A stretch of 64,000 nt of DNA, from the NCBI RefSeq assembly GCF_029784135.1, contig NC_073744.1, positions 109,101,766 through 109,165,765 of the forward strand, written 5' to 3'. Under the pieces are notes generated by a model, which saw only the letters and a list, made by a program, of their open reading frames with translations, ran no database searches and was not told where the DNA came from. The DNA is from Toxorhynchites rutilus septentrionalis. Taxonomy: Eukaryota; Arthropoda; Insecta; Diptera; Culicidae. Of the stretch, positions 33,419 to 45,900 are shown piece after piece. The position numbers were made by a program, and so were the translations under genes. Each line of letters begins with the position of its first letter. Position 1 is the stretch's first letter.

Positions 33419-33917
33419 TGATGTTTCCTTCGTTGTGTCCCCGTTTCATATCCCTCCTATCCGATCGATAAACTTTTACTTAGTCGCGGCAATACATACA
33501 CACACTCTTTACAGATGCACGGGCCGAAGGTTGTGCAGTCCACTGATCATTCAACAAGAGCCAAAGGTTGTACCGCTCATGACAACTCTACACGGCTGAT
33601 GATTGCGCCGGCTAGTGACCATTCTATCCTGGATTCCTCGAGTCGAGAAAGACGCACCACGCTATATATGAGGTACAGACTAGGGAGCGTTGCTGATTAA
33701 TGGTCATCTGCATCCCAATAGGAAGTATCCCGTGTCGGGCACACGTACAGAGCATCGAAGACTGCAACATACCAATTATGAGAACACTTGTAATACTAAC
33801 CTCGGTTACATATTACTAACATAGTTGTAAGACAAAAATTGTCAAAATATTGGACTCCCGGCCCCGTCAGGCTAACGCCACATGTGCCTTAATAAAAAAT
33901 ATAATTTGGGAAAAAAA

Positions 33918-36900
33918 AACAACAGCAACGCACATTCAACAAAAAACACTCCAAGAAACACTCCAAACTCTTCTACACCAAACAAAAACGACACCAACAC
34001 CTTAAAGAAAGCTTCTCTTTCCAAGGGTAAAGGACCATCGAACTAATTCTCTTTGAATAGTTCAAACATACACGCAATTAAGACTTAGGTATTAGAGTTA
34101 AAAAACACCAACACATTCCAACACAGAATTTCGGGATACAATGGAACATCAGAAGTATCCGACAAAATATTCTAGAATTGAAAATACTTATTTCGAACAC
34201 TAATCCCACAGTCATAGCCCTTCAAGAAACTATGACACCAAACAATTTCAATAAACACTTCATCTCAAAATATATCACATATTTCAAAGAGGGTCCCAAC
34301 CCCTCAAAAAACGGAGTTGCAATCGCAATCAAGAATGGCACTCCAGATGATCTTCTTCCCATTACCACCGACCTTCAGGCAGTGGTAGTGCGCATTAAAC
34401 ACCCCTTTCCAATCACCGTCGTTAGCATCTACATCACTAATAATTCCGATCCGAACACTCTACGCGGCCAACTGGACCATCTGTTCGCCCAACTTCCCGC
34501 CCCAATCATGCTTATGGGTGATTTCAACGCCCACTCATACGCCTGGGGAGGTGCATACCTCGATCGAAAAGGATTCATCATTGAGGATTTCATATCCGAC
34601 CATTCTCTTCTCCTTCTTAACAACGGCCAGAATCCATTATTCTGGTACTACGTCAGCCATCGATCTCACTATAGTATCAGACAAAATCTCTTCAAAACTT
34701 TCTTGGAACATCCACGATGATACTTGCGGAAGCGATCATTTTCCAATCTTCACTTCCTTCGGCCAAACTTCTCCAGAGTGGCATCCCTGGCAGGAAGTGC
34801 GTACCATGGTGGTCGCCTGATGTGAAGGCAGCGGTCAAAGGTCGACGTAAGGCCTTACGCAAACTCAGAAAGGCCCATCCGGATAACCCCCATAAGCCAA
34901 TTCTGCTCACAGAGTTCCAAAGGGCTCGCAAAGAAGCTAAGACTGTTATCAACACAGCCAAACACAACAGTTGGGTTAAATTCTTCAGTGAAATTAATCC
35001 CAACGCGTCAACAAAGGAGTTATGGAGTAAGATTGGCTGGCTTCATGGCAAGAAAAGGAGCAAAGAATATAATCTTCTAATTAACGGTCAATACACCAAT
35101 GACCGGAAAATCATCGCCGAGGCGTTTGGAGATTTCTTTGCATCCGCCTCTTCCAATCAAAACTACTACCAAACCTTTCTAACCCACAAAACGGAATGCG
35201 AAAGAATTCCCATCGATTTTCATACCGATGTGGGATTTGACTTCAACAAAAACCTCTCCCTCAAAGAGCTCGATTGGGTACTGAACAAAGTCAAACAAGG
35301 ATCCACAGGACCTGATGACATCAGCTACCCTATGCTTAAGAATCTACCCCATCTCGGGAAAAAAGCACTTCTGAAGCTCATCAACAAAGTCTGGGACAGT
35401 GGAACCCTCCCCAGTTGCTGGAAAGAGTGTTTAATGATCTGTATCCCGAAACCAGACATGAACAACCATCTTCTCGACAATTTCCGCCCCATCACTCTCC
35501 TAAGTTGTGTTGCGAAAGTCATGGAAAAAATGATCAATCGACGCTTAACGACTTTTCTAGAGTCAAATAAGTTGATTGATCCCAGACAATTCGCCTTCCG
35601 TGCGGGAAAAGGTACAGGAGATTGCCTTGTGCAATCGAAAAAATCCTAGACGACGCAACTGAAAAATTACAGAACATTAATATTATTTCTCTGGATTTAT
35701 CCAAGGCCTTCGATCGGGCATGGAGGTACCCAGTGCTGAAAAGCCTTTTCGACTGGGGGATTCTTGGGAGGTTAGGTTTCTTCATTAAAAGTTTTCTAGA
35801 AAACCGGTCTTTCAAAACTGTTATTAACAACCACCAATCTTCTCTAAAAATCTCAGAAAACGGCTTCCCCCAAGGCTCAGCACTTTCACCAACCCTCTTC
35901 AACATTGCCATGCAATCTCTATTCGAGGTTATCCCGGACCATATAAAAATCATAGTCTATGCAGATGACATCACTCTTACCTCTACGAGCTGCTTCGGCT
36001 TAATTCAGAGAAAGAGGCTTCAAAAAACCTTAGACTCCATCCAAAACTGGGCTCTAAAAACTGGTTTCAAAATTTCCCCGGAGAAATCCAAACACATACA
36101 TATCGGAAAAGCTCTCAGAAGGAGAACCTATCATCAGCTCAACAAAATCCCGATCCCTACAATGAGGACATTGAAAATACTCGACAAGAAACTCAACTTC
36201 CTATCACATTCCCAAATAACCAAAATAGCAAGAAAGAAACTGAACATCATCAAGGCTATCGCGGGCAACCTAGCCTCTGTCATAGAAAGACGCTGCTAAA
36301 TGTTGTAAATGTTTGGTTGGTCCCACAAATCCTTTACGTAATAGGCACCTTCAGCCGTGGAGGGGACAGGGTGTTAAACACCATTCAACCAATTTACAAT
36401 AAAGCAATTAGGCTCGCAATTGGCGCTTTTCCCTCCAGTCCTACTCTTGCTGTAATGGCAGAAAGTGGGCAACTTCCCTTCACCCACCTGGTAACAAAAG
36501 CCATCACTAATAAAGCCATCCGTCACTTGTCACTCCCCGAAAGCGACCACAATGTCCCATTAATACATAGGGCTAAAACATGGTTCAAAAATCTCACGAA
36601 CAAAGATCTTCCCGATATATGTGAACGTTCATCTGCGACGGGAAGAAATTGGAACATCAAACCGCCGAACATTAACCTTCAACTTCTCAAGGCAGTTCGG
36701 GCGGGAGACCCTTCTCCAAAAATCAAAGCCTGCTTCAATAACCTCGTTGCATCCAATTTTCAAATCAATCACCAGGTATACACAGATGGTTTAGTCAGTG
36801 CCGATGGAGTTGAATGTGAAAATTTTGAGAGTAGATACACTGGTAGCTTTTCTCTTCCACCGCAATGCTCCATCTTCAGTGCGGAAGCTTTCGCCCTTTT

Positions 36901-38245
36901 AATAGCTACCCAAGAATGCACCCATGATTTTCTTCCTACCACAATATTCTCCGACTCAGCTATCTGTCTCCACGATCTTCTGAGTGGAAACAGCAAACAC
37001 CCATGGATTAAGCAAACGGAAGAGGCTGCTTCAGACATGCCCTGTCCTCCATCTGACATTGTCCGCTGGGTAAAACAACAAGTCCGTGAAAGCTGGGACT
37101 TAGGTTGGATAAACAGCCGTCCCACTCATCTTCATAAAATTAAAAATTCCACTCTCCCTTGGGAGGACCGCCTCAATAGTAGGGAAAGGCAAGTCCTTAC
37201 CCGTCTTCGAATTGGGCACACTAACTTCACCCACTCACACTTGTTCTACAAAGCCGAGAAACCCCAATGTTCTTGCAACGAAGCTCCGGTTTCCGTTAGC
37301 CATCTTCTACTTGAATGTCAACATACCAAAGATGCTCGAGTCCGACACAACATAGGTCAGAGTCTCCGAGATATCCTCAGTAGAGACGAGACCCATGAAA
37401 CCAATTTAATTGCGTTTCTGAAAGAAACCGACTTCTTTGGTAAAATCTAAATCGAAATACTAAATACCTTGGAAATTGCTTATTAAGGTTCGCCACTTCA
37501 CAGTCATGTATGCTTGTTTATGTGTGTATACACATGTATGTACGGGTCGGAAGGAAGGAAATCATACATGTGTATACACACATTTAATAATAATAAATAA
37601 CAAATAATATAATATAATATATACTCACATACTTACATCTATCTTCTATCCATTACATTATACTTTAATCAACTTCCTATTCCTACAGCCACATTCTCCA
37701 AGGAGGATAAATTCATTAAATAAACCTCTCCATTTTTCAGCTCTACTATATACCATTAAATTCAAAACCACTATATTTTATTCAAACTATATTTCATTTC
37801 ATTTCACCTCACCCCACACTCCACTCCTCCCCTCTTTCCTTCCGATACCACTCCCACCCCCTTCCACTCCTCTTATCCCACCCAAATCCTTTCCACTCCT
37901 TTCCTTCCTATCCTCCTGAGAAGGGCCTTTTTGTTTTTTTTTGTTTTCGGAGCACGCCTTTCGCTTGAGATCTGGGTCACTTGTGCTTCGTTACCGCTTT
38001 GGTCCTCGGATCATTAAATATTTACTTCCCTTTACAGCTTATATTAAATATCTTATGAAGCATAGGATCCCTTCCTACCTCCTTCTTTAACCGAAAGTCG
38101 AGCGGACAGATTTAATGAGTGATTTTTTTTTGGTTTCCCTTTCGCCAGTCCCCTCTGGGCTGGTTTTATTGTGGCTCTTCACTGAGCTAGAGGCGAATGA
38201 ACTTCAAAGTTTAAAGCCTCTTAAAAACAAAGAAAGAAGAAGAAG
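33918..38245 (+). pseudogene. A2 ORF1 tail, ORF2 and 3' UTR (third segment, ORF2 inactivated)
   Basis: ORF1 ends at 34044-34046. ORF2 (about 34140-37450) is collinear with A1 but damaged: an 8-bp loss near 34627 shifts the frame in the endonuclease; about 170 bp is missing at 34779; single-base losses occur near 35630 and 36281; 12 bp is missing at 36182; and about 96 bp at 37035 removes the RNase H VPGHSG block. RT motifs VYADDITLT and GFPQGSALSPTLF remain. The 3' UTR (37451-38240) is as in A1, with its C-rich tract, hairpin and terminal stem. Most losses are small and specific to this copy. Confidence 0.88.
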
Positions 38246-38310
38246 AAAAATATATTCATTACGATTTTTTCGCTCGTTGGATTCACATGCAGTTGTTTCT
38301 AACAAACACG

Positions 38311-38659
38311 AAGGCACCGAAGACTAGTGGAAAAGACGCCGAAAAGTTCGGCACGGCTTCTTCTTGTCGGAAACCGACAAGAGGAAGAAGAAGGAATCAT
38401 ATGCTATCTACATCAAAAGGTGCTGAATCAGGATCATTCCGACACCGGTTTCTCATCGAAGGCGATGAGCGTCATGAGCTTCGTCAATGCATCTTTGAGC
38501 GTATCGTAGCGGAAGCCTCGCGTCTGACCCACTACAATCAGCGGTCAACCATTACGGCGTGGAAAATTCAGATCCCAATCAGTCTGTTGCTGCCCGGTGA
38601 ACTTGCATGCGCTTTCCGAAAGTACCAAAGCGGTGAAGAAATATACCAGCTCCAAATAA
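38311..38659 (+). pseudogene. Histone H2B pseudogene (HistE copy X)
   Basis: Starts [11 protein letters not shown] with the ATG changed to AAG at 38311. In alternating frames it reads [53 protein letters not shown] and finally [11 protein letters not shown] followed by TAA at 38657-38659, which is the H2B C-terminus. The length (349 bp) is close to the 370 bp of a normal H2B gene. Several indels and missense changes rule out function. The 5' side (38254-38310) is the H2B half of the divergent H2A-H2B promoter, cut by the A1/A2 insertion. Confidence 0.9.
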
Positions 38660-38701
38660 AGAACGTTTTCTGACTGCTGATTCGGAAGCAAACCCTAAAA
38701 A

Positions 38702-38718
38702 GGATCCTTTTCAGGACC
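38702..38718 (+). other. Histone-type 3' stem-loop of H2B
   Basis: GGATCCTTTTCAGGACC lies 43 bp after the H2B stop, with one extra base in the stem, followed by ACAAAATCA. Confidence 0.7.
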
Positions 38719-38879
38719 ACAAAATCATCTTTAATCTAAAGAGTTTATTGTTTTGTTATCACTCGATATCCCCATCTTGTTCAGCTAAACCTTCCTGTTT
38801 AGCGATTGCGTTTGCCACTCGGATTCAAAGTTGGACAATTTCTCCCCATCCAGCTTGGAACATGTTGTACTGCAAACTA

Positions 38880-39112
38880 CATTTAATGCGACATGCCGAA
38901 GCACAACTCAGTGTCGCATTGGAGGCGATTTTAACCTGTAATTGAACATTTGCGATGACAGTGGTACAGCTTTCACAGTTGGAAAATTTCTTTCCATCCA
39001 GCTTGGGACATGTTGAGTCATAATTTAGACCCCGAACAAAAATGTCCAACTAAATATGTCGCATTACAGTTCCGTCCAATTAGCTAAATGTCGAACTAAA
39101 TGTAAATTACTG
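38880..39112 (-). mobile_element. Pogo-like MITE in copy X
   Basis: Reverse orientation, ending TGTAAATTACTG then TA. It includes a short duplicated piece (TTTCACAGTTGGAAAATTTC at about 38973) not present in copy Z. Confidence 0.65.
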
Positions 39113-39196
39113 TACTTTCAATCTGGAAGCAATTTAAGAATTGGTGAAAATTGAATAATCCCCAACCATCAATAAGCTCAGAACAACTGCCAAATT

Positions 39197-39692
39197 GGGG
39201 GGTCTTCGTAGCCACTTGGTTACGCGTTCGCTTACTAAGCGATCGATCGTGAGTTCAAACTCAGGGCCCTCAATTGACCATCTTTGTGTTGTTATAGAAT
39301 AATTACGTCCACGCAACCATCATCAGCTATGGAGATCGATCCACGGTGGAACAAAAGATCGATGCATCCATACAACTGCTCTGCTCTGCAAGAAACATCG
39401 GGCTGCTGTTCTATAAATAACCCAACAATGATCAATATCAACTGTCTCCGCTGTCCGGTCTGCTGAACAATGAAAGAACAGATAGAATACCCTTACGCCG
39501 AAATGGCTACTAGAGTGTAATTTACCATAATGTAATGGAACAGAAAACCTAACGCCTAAATGGCTACTACTTCTACTGTGTAACTTACAATTTATAGAAA
39601 CATAAACATATGTACATGTACACGATAAAAACCCGGCTCTGTTACAGATAAAATGCTAATGAGCCTGATAAATAAATAAATGGGATAAAAAA
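39197..39692 (+). mobile_element. tRNA-related SINE
   Basis: The 496-bp insertion is flanked by an exact 12-bp duplication AACTGCCAAATT (39185-39196 and 39693-39704). The first 85 bp resemble a Pol III promoter: an A-box-like TAGCCACTTGG at about 39210 and a B-box-like GAGTTCAAACTC at about 39251. The body contains two CTAAATGGCTACTA-type repeats and ends TAAATAAATAAATGGG. It was copied passively into the tandem duplication at 40515-41010. Confidence 0.78.
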
Positions 39693-39799
39693 AACTGCCA
39701 AATTTTCATACTCATCATATCCTGGCAAATTATTGTTTTGGATAATATTTTAGGATGCATCGAACTGTATTTCGTAAACTCTTTTTTTAAAGGTTTAAT

Positions 39800-39815
39800 G
39801 GCCCTGAAAAGCGCC
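39800..39815 (-). other. Histone-type 3' stem-loop (first H2A, copy X); repeated at 41118-41133
   Basis: The minus strand reads GGCGCTTTTCAGGGCC. The second instance comes from the tandem duplication. Confidence 0.65.
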
Positions 39816-40059
39816 TTGTTTTATGGAATGGTTCCAATTTAGAAAACTTTGTACTCGTGGTTTTGAAAAAAACTATTTCGAACGCCCTCGATGCCGCCTT
39901 GTTCTGAATTTGCCACCAAAGCAGTTTGTATAAAGAACAAACTATTTTCTTCTGCTACCTGCTGCCGTTTTGCGATTGCGTTTGCCACTCGCCACTCGCT
40001 GAAACTGCCTGTTGTTGTCTTGATGTCCACCGAACCGAATGTGGTCTGTTCTGAATGCG

Positions 40060-40262
40060 GGTTTTCTTATCGTCGCGAGCAGCTTTGCCAGCCAACTCGA
40101 TCACTTCGGCGGCCGAAACTATATAACGCCGGCTAGGTGGACCGGTGCACTGGTACTAACGCGCTCCCCCTAGCTACCCTTGCGGAGCAATTGGCAGACC
40201 AACACGGTTCGAGCGGAATTTTGCCTTTCCCTTCACTTTTCCTTCTTGCCATGTCCAGACAT
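40060..40262 (-). pseudogene. Histone H2A pseudogene (first H2A of copy X)
   Basis: The ATG at 40262 gives MSGHGKKEK, an H2A start with a small deletion, then KAKFRSNRVGL. Indels break the frame before LLRKG, and VIELAGKAARDDKKT-like sequence is readable at the far end. The upstream block (40263-40340) carries the conserved leader. The duplicated copy at 41349 has lost this coding part entirely. Confidence 0.82.
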
Positions 40263-41904
40263 GGCTGCTTGTGTTGGTTTGTTGATGTGATGTGACGCGA
40301 AACGATGTGGTGTACGGTTTGGATGAGAATGATCGTTACGGCAGCAGAGCGGGGATTTTTAGGCTGACTGGTTGGCTCGAGAATTACCCATGTGTGAGAC
40401 TGCGACCAATGTTTCGTTCATATTTTTTCTTTTTCCTTTCCAATCGTGCTTCATTGTATGTCGCTGCTGCTATGGTTGCCCGTTTTGGTCGGTACGATTT
40501 GAGGAGCAAAAAATGGGGGATCTTCGTAGCCACTTGGTTACGCGTTCGCTTACTAAGCGATCGATCGTGAGTTCAAACTCAGGGCCCTCAATTGACCATC
40601 TTTGTGTTGTTATAGAATAATTACGTCCACGCAACCATCATCAGCTATGGAGATCGATCCACGGTGGAACAAAAGATCGATGCATCCATACAACTGCTCT
40701 GCTCTGCAAGAAACATCGGGCTGCTGTTCTATAAATAACCCAACAATGATCAATATCAACTGTCTCCGCTGTCCGGTCTGCTGAACAATGAAAGAACAGA
40801 TAGAATACCCTTACGCCGAAATGGCTACTAGAGTGTAATTTACCATAATGTAATGGAACAGAAAACCTAACGCCTAAATGGCTACTACTTCTACTGTGTA
40901 ACTTACAATTTATAGAAACATAAACATATGTACATGTACACGATAAAAACCCGGCTCTGTTACAGATAAAATGCTAATGAGCCTGATAAATAAATAAATG
41001 GGATAAAAAAAACTGCCAAATTCTCATACTCATCATATCCTGGCAAATTATTGTTTTGGATAATATTTTAGGATGCATCGAACTGTATTTCGTAAACTCT
41101 TTTTTTAAAGGTTTAATGGCCCTGAAAAGCGCCTTGTTTTATGGAATGGTTCCAATTTAGAAAACTTTGTACTCGTGGTTTTGAAAAAAACTATTTCGAA
41201 CGCCCTCGATGCCGCCTTGTTCTGAATTTGCCACCAAAGCAGTTTGTATAAAGAACAAACTATTTTCTTCTGCTACCTGCTGCCGTTTTGCGATTGCGTT
41301 TGCCACTCGCCACTCGCTGAAACTGCCTGTTGTTGTCTTGATGTCCACTTTCCCTTCACTTTTCCTTCTTGCCATGTCCAGACATGGCTGCTTGTGTTGG
41401 TTTGTTGATGTGATGTGACGCGAAACGATGTGGTGTACGGTTTGGATGAGAATGATCGTTACGGCAGCAGAGCGGGGATTTTTAGGCTGACTGGTTGGCT
41501 CGAGAATTACCCATGTGTGAGACTGCGACCAATGTTTCGTTCATATTTTTTCTTTTTCCTTTCCAATCGTGCTTCATTGTATGTCGCTGCTGCTATGGTT
41601 GCCCGTTTTGGTCGGTACGATTTGAGGAGCAAAAAATGGACCAATCAAAAATGGGCACATAGTGCATTTTGACAATGCTTGATATTTCACAATTATTCAA
41701 TTATTTATCTCAAGAAAAATGAAATGTTATTCGTTATGATAGATGCGTAGATATATTTCCTATCAATTGATGCAAAAACCTTTGCGATCTATTGAGAAAT
41801 GCTCGAGTTATAAGCGTTCCAAATCTTGCATTTTTTCCTACTTGTTCAGTGCCTAGATTTTCATTTCACCTCCTATATCTTCCGGTTAGACGTAGTCCTA
41901 CGTC

Positions 41905-41975
41905 AAAAACTAACTTTTGTTTCTAGCAGCCTTTCTGAAGGCTAAGTTAGTCCTCAATATAGTTTAAGTTTACAG
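41905..41975. other. Short unassigned spacer
   Basis: About 70 bp between the HistE left end and the first recognisable A3 sequence. It contains the self-complementary AGCCTTTCTGAAGGCT. No family assigned. Confidence 0.5.
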
Positions 41976-42351
41976 ATTTGCTGCAGCAGACGACATCCGT
42001 TTACTTCGACCGCGGTGAGCGGTGCTTACCGGCGTGCCGGAAAAGCGCGCGCTTTTCGGCGTCACCAACGCCACACCCTCTTTTTCTTTTGGACAGTGTT
42101 GGCAGTTTATTTGTAGCGATTAGTGATTTTAAATATAAAATATAATTTAAAAAGAAGACGTGCGCTTACGGACAGTGAAGTGACTGGTGAAAACAATTTC
42201 AAAAGCTTATTCGCGATATTAGTGGTTTTACAAGTGCTCTCGTTAAAAAAGTGCGAATTTCTGGGCACATATCCCTAAGTGTAAAGCCCCCATAAATATC
42301 ATATAGTGTTTTAACCCGAAGAAAACCCCACTCATCGGCTATACCGGCCTA

Positions 42352-42966
42352 GACGACAAGAAGAGGACACAATATATCCTTACGGCCAAGGACGAGGATA
42401 TCATTGGTAAGCTCCTTCTAATTAATCAACTGATTGACGAAACCCCTATTGAAGTGATTTACCACCCAACCCTAAACCAACGTAAATGTGTTGTTACTTG
42501 CCGTGATGTCATGGGCATCAAAGAATCCGAACTGGTTACAGAGCTTTCCGATCAAGGTGTGATCGATGTCAAGCGCATCACCAGGAAGGAGGATAATATT
42601 GTTGTGCCAACTGCCACTCTTATTCTGACTATTCGTGGAACTGTTGTTCCAGACTTTATTAATGTCGGATTTATTCAGGCTGGGACTAGAAATTTCTATC
42701 CCAACCCAATGCAATGCTTTAAATGCTACAAATTTGGGCATACAAGCAAACGATGCAAACGCGATAACCCGCTTTGCAGGAATTGCGGTCAAGAACATCT
42801 AGAACAAAAGGATGGAACTGAAACGTGCAACGCTTCAGCATTTTGCGTGAATTGCCAAGGGGACCATTCCTCTTCGAACAGGAAATGCCCTGTATGGCAA
42901 TCCGAAAATAATATTACCAAAATCCGAGTCGACTATGGTATCTCCTATAAAGAGGCAAAGGACAAA
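42352..42966 (+). pseudogene. A3 ORF1, N-terminal part with deleted start
   Basis: About 240 bp including the ATG and first 75 or so codons is missing: the leader GGCTATACCGGCCTAG runs directly into DDKKRTQYIL. The frame continues through IYHPTLNQRKC and knuckles CFKCYKFGHTSKRC, CRNCGQEHLEQ and CVNCQGDHSSSNRKC until B2 interrupts. Confidence 0.85.
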
Positions 42967-42977
42967 TACTATGGGCC

Positions 42978-45900
42978 CAACGGTAGTGATCACTTGACAA
43001 TCAAAATTTCCATCACCATTGGGTCGAATTCTTCATGGCATATGACCTCACAAGACACATTGACTGGAAAAAATATGCGGACGCGATTGCTCCAGCCATC
43101 AATTCCAGAGATGGTTTACCTCCATTGGAGGAGTATAACTTCCTTTCTCGTTTGATCTATGACAGCGCGGTTCGCGCTCAAACGAAACCCATCCCAGGCT
43201 CCACTATTTGTCGAAGGCCTCCCAATCCATGGTGGGATAGCCAATGTTCCAAGCTTTATCACGATAAATCGAACGCATTCAAAGCTTTTTGGAAACGTGG
43301 AACCATTGAAAATTTTCAATCGTATTTGGACCTTGAAAATCAATTTAAAAACATGATCAAAGGGAAAAAACGTGCTTATTGGCGAAATTTCGTGGGAGGT
43401 TTGTCACGAGAAACGTCAATGAAAAAATTATGGAAAGTGGCTCGAAACATGAGCAATCGCTCTTCAACAAATGAAAGCGAAGAATATTCACATCGATGGA
43501 TTTTCAATTTTGCACGGAAGGTTTGTCCTGATTCCGCTCCTGTGCAAAAAATTGTTCGAGATATACCTCAAGATAGGTGCGATCTTGATTCCGAGTTTTC
43601 GATGGTAGAATTCTCTCTTGCTCTCCTTTCATGTAACAATTCTGCTCCGGGATCGGATAGAATTAAGTTCAACTTGCTGAAAAACCTCCCTGATGTGGCG
43701 AAACATCGCTTGTTGAATTTATTCAATCGGTTTCTGGAGCATAATATTGTTCCAGATGATTGATGAGACAAGTACGAGTTATAGCTATTCAAAAACCCGG
43801 AAAACCCGCGTCCGACTTCAATTCGTACCGCCCAATAGCAATGCTGTCTTGTATACGGAAATTGTTGGAGAAAATGATCTTGTTTCGCCTCGATCGATGG
43901 GTTGAAACGAATGGCCTACTCTCAGATACACAATATGGGTTCCGCAGGGGCAAGGGGACGAATGATTGTCTTGCGTTGCTTTCTTCAGAAATTCAAATGG
44001 CTTACGCCGGAAAAAAAACAAATGGCTTCAGTATTCTTGGACATAAAGGGGGCCTTTGATTCTGTTTCAATAGAGGTTTTGACAGACAAATTACATTCTC
44101 GGGGTCTGCCGCCTCTATTGAATAATATGTTATATAACTTGCTTTGTGAGAAGCATTTGAACTTTTCTCACGGAGATTCGGCAGTAAGTCGGGTCTCTTA
44201 CATGGGCCTCCCCCAGGGCTCATGTTTAAGCCCCCTTTTGTACAACTTCTATGTAAGCGACATCGACAATTGCCTTACACAAAATTGCAGCCTAAGACAA
44301 CTTGCAGATGATGGAGTGGTCTCTGTCGTAGGATCAACAGAATCCGACCTACAAGAACCCTTACAAGATACTTTGAACAATTTTTCAACCTGGGCCATTG
44401 GGCTAGGGATCGAATTCTCCACGGAGAAAACAGAGATGGTGGTTTTTTCTAGGAAGCATAGACCAGCAAAACCAAAGCTTCAACTTTTGGGTAAACCGAT
44501 CACTCATGCTATGTCATTCAAGTATCTTGGGGTCTGGTTCGACTCCAAATGTACTTGGGGGGCCCATATTAGGTATCTGAGTAAAAAATGTCAACAAAGA
44601 ATAAACTTTCTCCGTACAATTACCGGCACCTGGTGGGGAGCCCATCCCGAAGATCTTATAATGTTGTATCGAACAACTATTCTCTCAGTGATGGAGTATG
44701 GCAGTTTCTGTTTTCAATCAGCTGCCAAAACACACCTCATTAAACTCGAGCGAATTCAGTATCTTTGTCTCCGTATTGCGTTGGGATGTATGCCCTCAAC
44801 GCATACCATGAGTCTCGAGGTTTTGGCAGGCCTACTCCCACTAAAAGATCGCTTCAATTTATTATCTCTTCGGTTCCTCATCCGGTGTAAGGTTATGAAC
44901 CCATTGGTGATCGGAAATTTTGAGCAGCTGATCGAGCTAAATTCTCACTCTGGATTCATGAGCCCATATCATGAATTCATCTCCATGCAGGTTGATCCTT
45001 CTTCGTATATTCCCAACCGTGTTTGTTTTCCTGACTACATCAATTCCTCTGTTCATTTTGATCTGTCCATGAAGCAAGATATCCATGAATATTCAGATTA
45101 TCAACGATCGAGGATCGCTCCAACGATCTTCGATGCAAAGTATGGGGGTATCAATTGTGATAATATGTACTTTACTGATGGGTCCACTATAAACGAGTTC
45201 ACAGGATTTGGAGTGTTCAACAAAATTTTCAGCACCTCCCACAGTCTTCAGTTTCCTTGCTCAGTGTATATTGCTGAATTGGCAGCGATACACTGGGCGC
45301 TGGACAGCGTCGCCTCACGACCTGTTGAACAATATTACATTGTAACGGATAGTCTTAGCTCCGTCGAAGCTATCCGTTCAGTGAGGCCGGAAAAGCACTC
45401 GCCGTACTTCCTTGAGAGAATACGAGAAAATTTGAGTGCTTTATCCAGACGCTGTTATGTCATTACCTTTGTGTGGGTCCCTTCTCATTGCTCAATTCCG
45501 GGTAATGAGAGGGCTGACTCATTAGCAAAGGTAGGTGCGATTGAAGGCGATATTTATCAGCGTCAAATCGCCTTCAATGAATTTTACTCTTTAGTCCGTA
45601 AAAATACCATCGCTAACTGGCAACGCAAATGGAACGAAGGTGAATTGGGCCGGTGGCTCCACTCGATTATCCCTAAGGTTAGCCTCAAACCATGGTTCAA
45701 AAGTCTGGACTTGAGTCGGGACTTTATTCGCACCTTCTCCCGACTCATGTCCAATCACTGTTCGTTAGACGCGCTACTCTTTCGTTTCAATCTGGCCGGC
45801 AGCAATATCTGCATTTGTGGCCGAGGTTACCACGACATCGAACACGTTGTTTGGTCGTGTGAGGTGTATCTTGTTGCCAGATCGAATTTAGAGAACTCCC

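Larger units (their letters stand above)
25414..33917 (+). mobile_element. Non-LTR retrotransposon B1 (I-group, second family)
   Basis: It lies inside A2 ORF1 with an 8-bp target duplication AACAACAG (25406-25413 and 33918-33925). The 5' UTR is 25414-25733 plus 28425-28571, split by HistE copy Z. ORF1 and ORF2 follow, then a 0.5 kb 3' UTR (33419-33917) ending AATAAAAAATATAATTTGGG and A-rich sequence. Both ORFs are damaged. B1 is clearly diverged from B2 and B3, so it belongs to another subfamily. Confidence 0.88.
14942..38245 (+). mobile_element. Non-LTR retrotransposon A2, split in three by later insertions
   Basis: Its segments are 14942-15938, 24585-25413 and 33918-38245, which join to a single element collinear with A1. 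The first break is the gypsy element (target duplication CCAG) and the second is B1 (target duplication AACAACAG). ORF1 has a nonsense codon and ORF2 has several deletions, so it is dead. Its 3' end (38220-38245) has the same tail as A1, then AAAAATAT and the resumed HistE copy X. Confidence 0.88.
39203..41639. repeat. Tandem duplication of a 1.3 kb SINE-H2A unit
   Basis: 39203-40520 recurs from 40521 with an offset of 1318 bp and almost no differences. The second copy lacks about 199 bp corresponding to 40031-40229 (the H2A coding part). The SINE in the second copy (40515-41010) lacks its left target duplication and abuts left-arm sequence (GAGCAAAAAATG), so it arose by duplication rather than insertion. 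Confidence 0.9.
38254..41904 (-). mobile_element. HistE copy X, left-end half
   Basis: Resumes at ATTCATTACG, the sequence that follows the A-run in the uninterrupted copy Z (read in reverse near 27575). Then come H2B, its stem-loop, the pogo-like MITE, a SINE, a tandemly duplicated first-H2A region and the left arm, ending in TAGACGTAGTCCTACGTC at 41904. Together with 6891-8487 it makes one copy of about 5.2 kb, enlarged by the SINE and duplication. Confidence 0.78.

Noticed and set aside
33419..33890. Separate gene after B1 ORF2
   Set aside because: Short ORFs here lie in the B1 3' UTR before the A-rich end and target duplication.
39197..39290. Genuine tRNA gene
   Set aside because: A- and B-box-like motifs are present, but no cloverleaf folds convincingly and the unit has SINE-type target duplications.
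39839..40030. Recurrent ORF (ANAIAKRQQVAEE) downstream of H2A as an H4 C-terminus
   Set aside because: A YxxxFGG-like end is readable in one frame, but the preceding residues do not align with H4; too weak to call.
38250..41900. CRISPR-like array from repeated blocks
   Set aside because: Repeats are a single 1.3 kb tandem duplication and TE modules, not short regular repeats with spacers.
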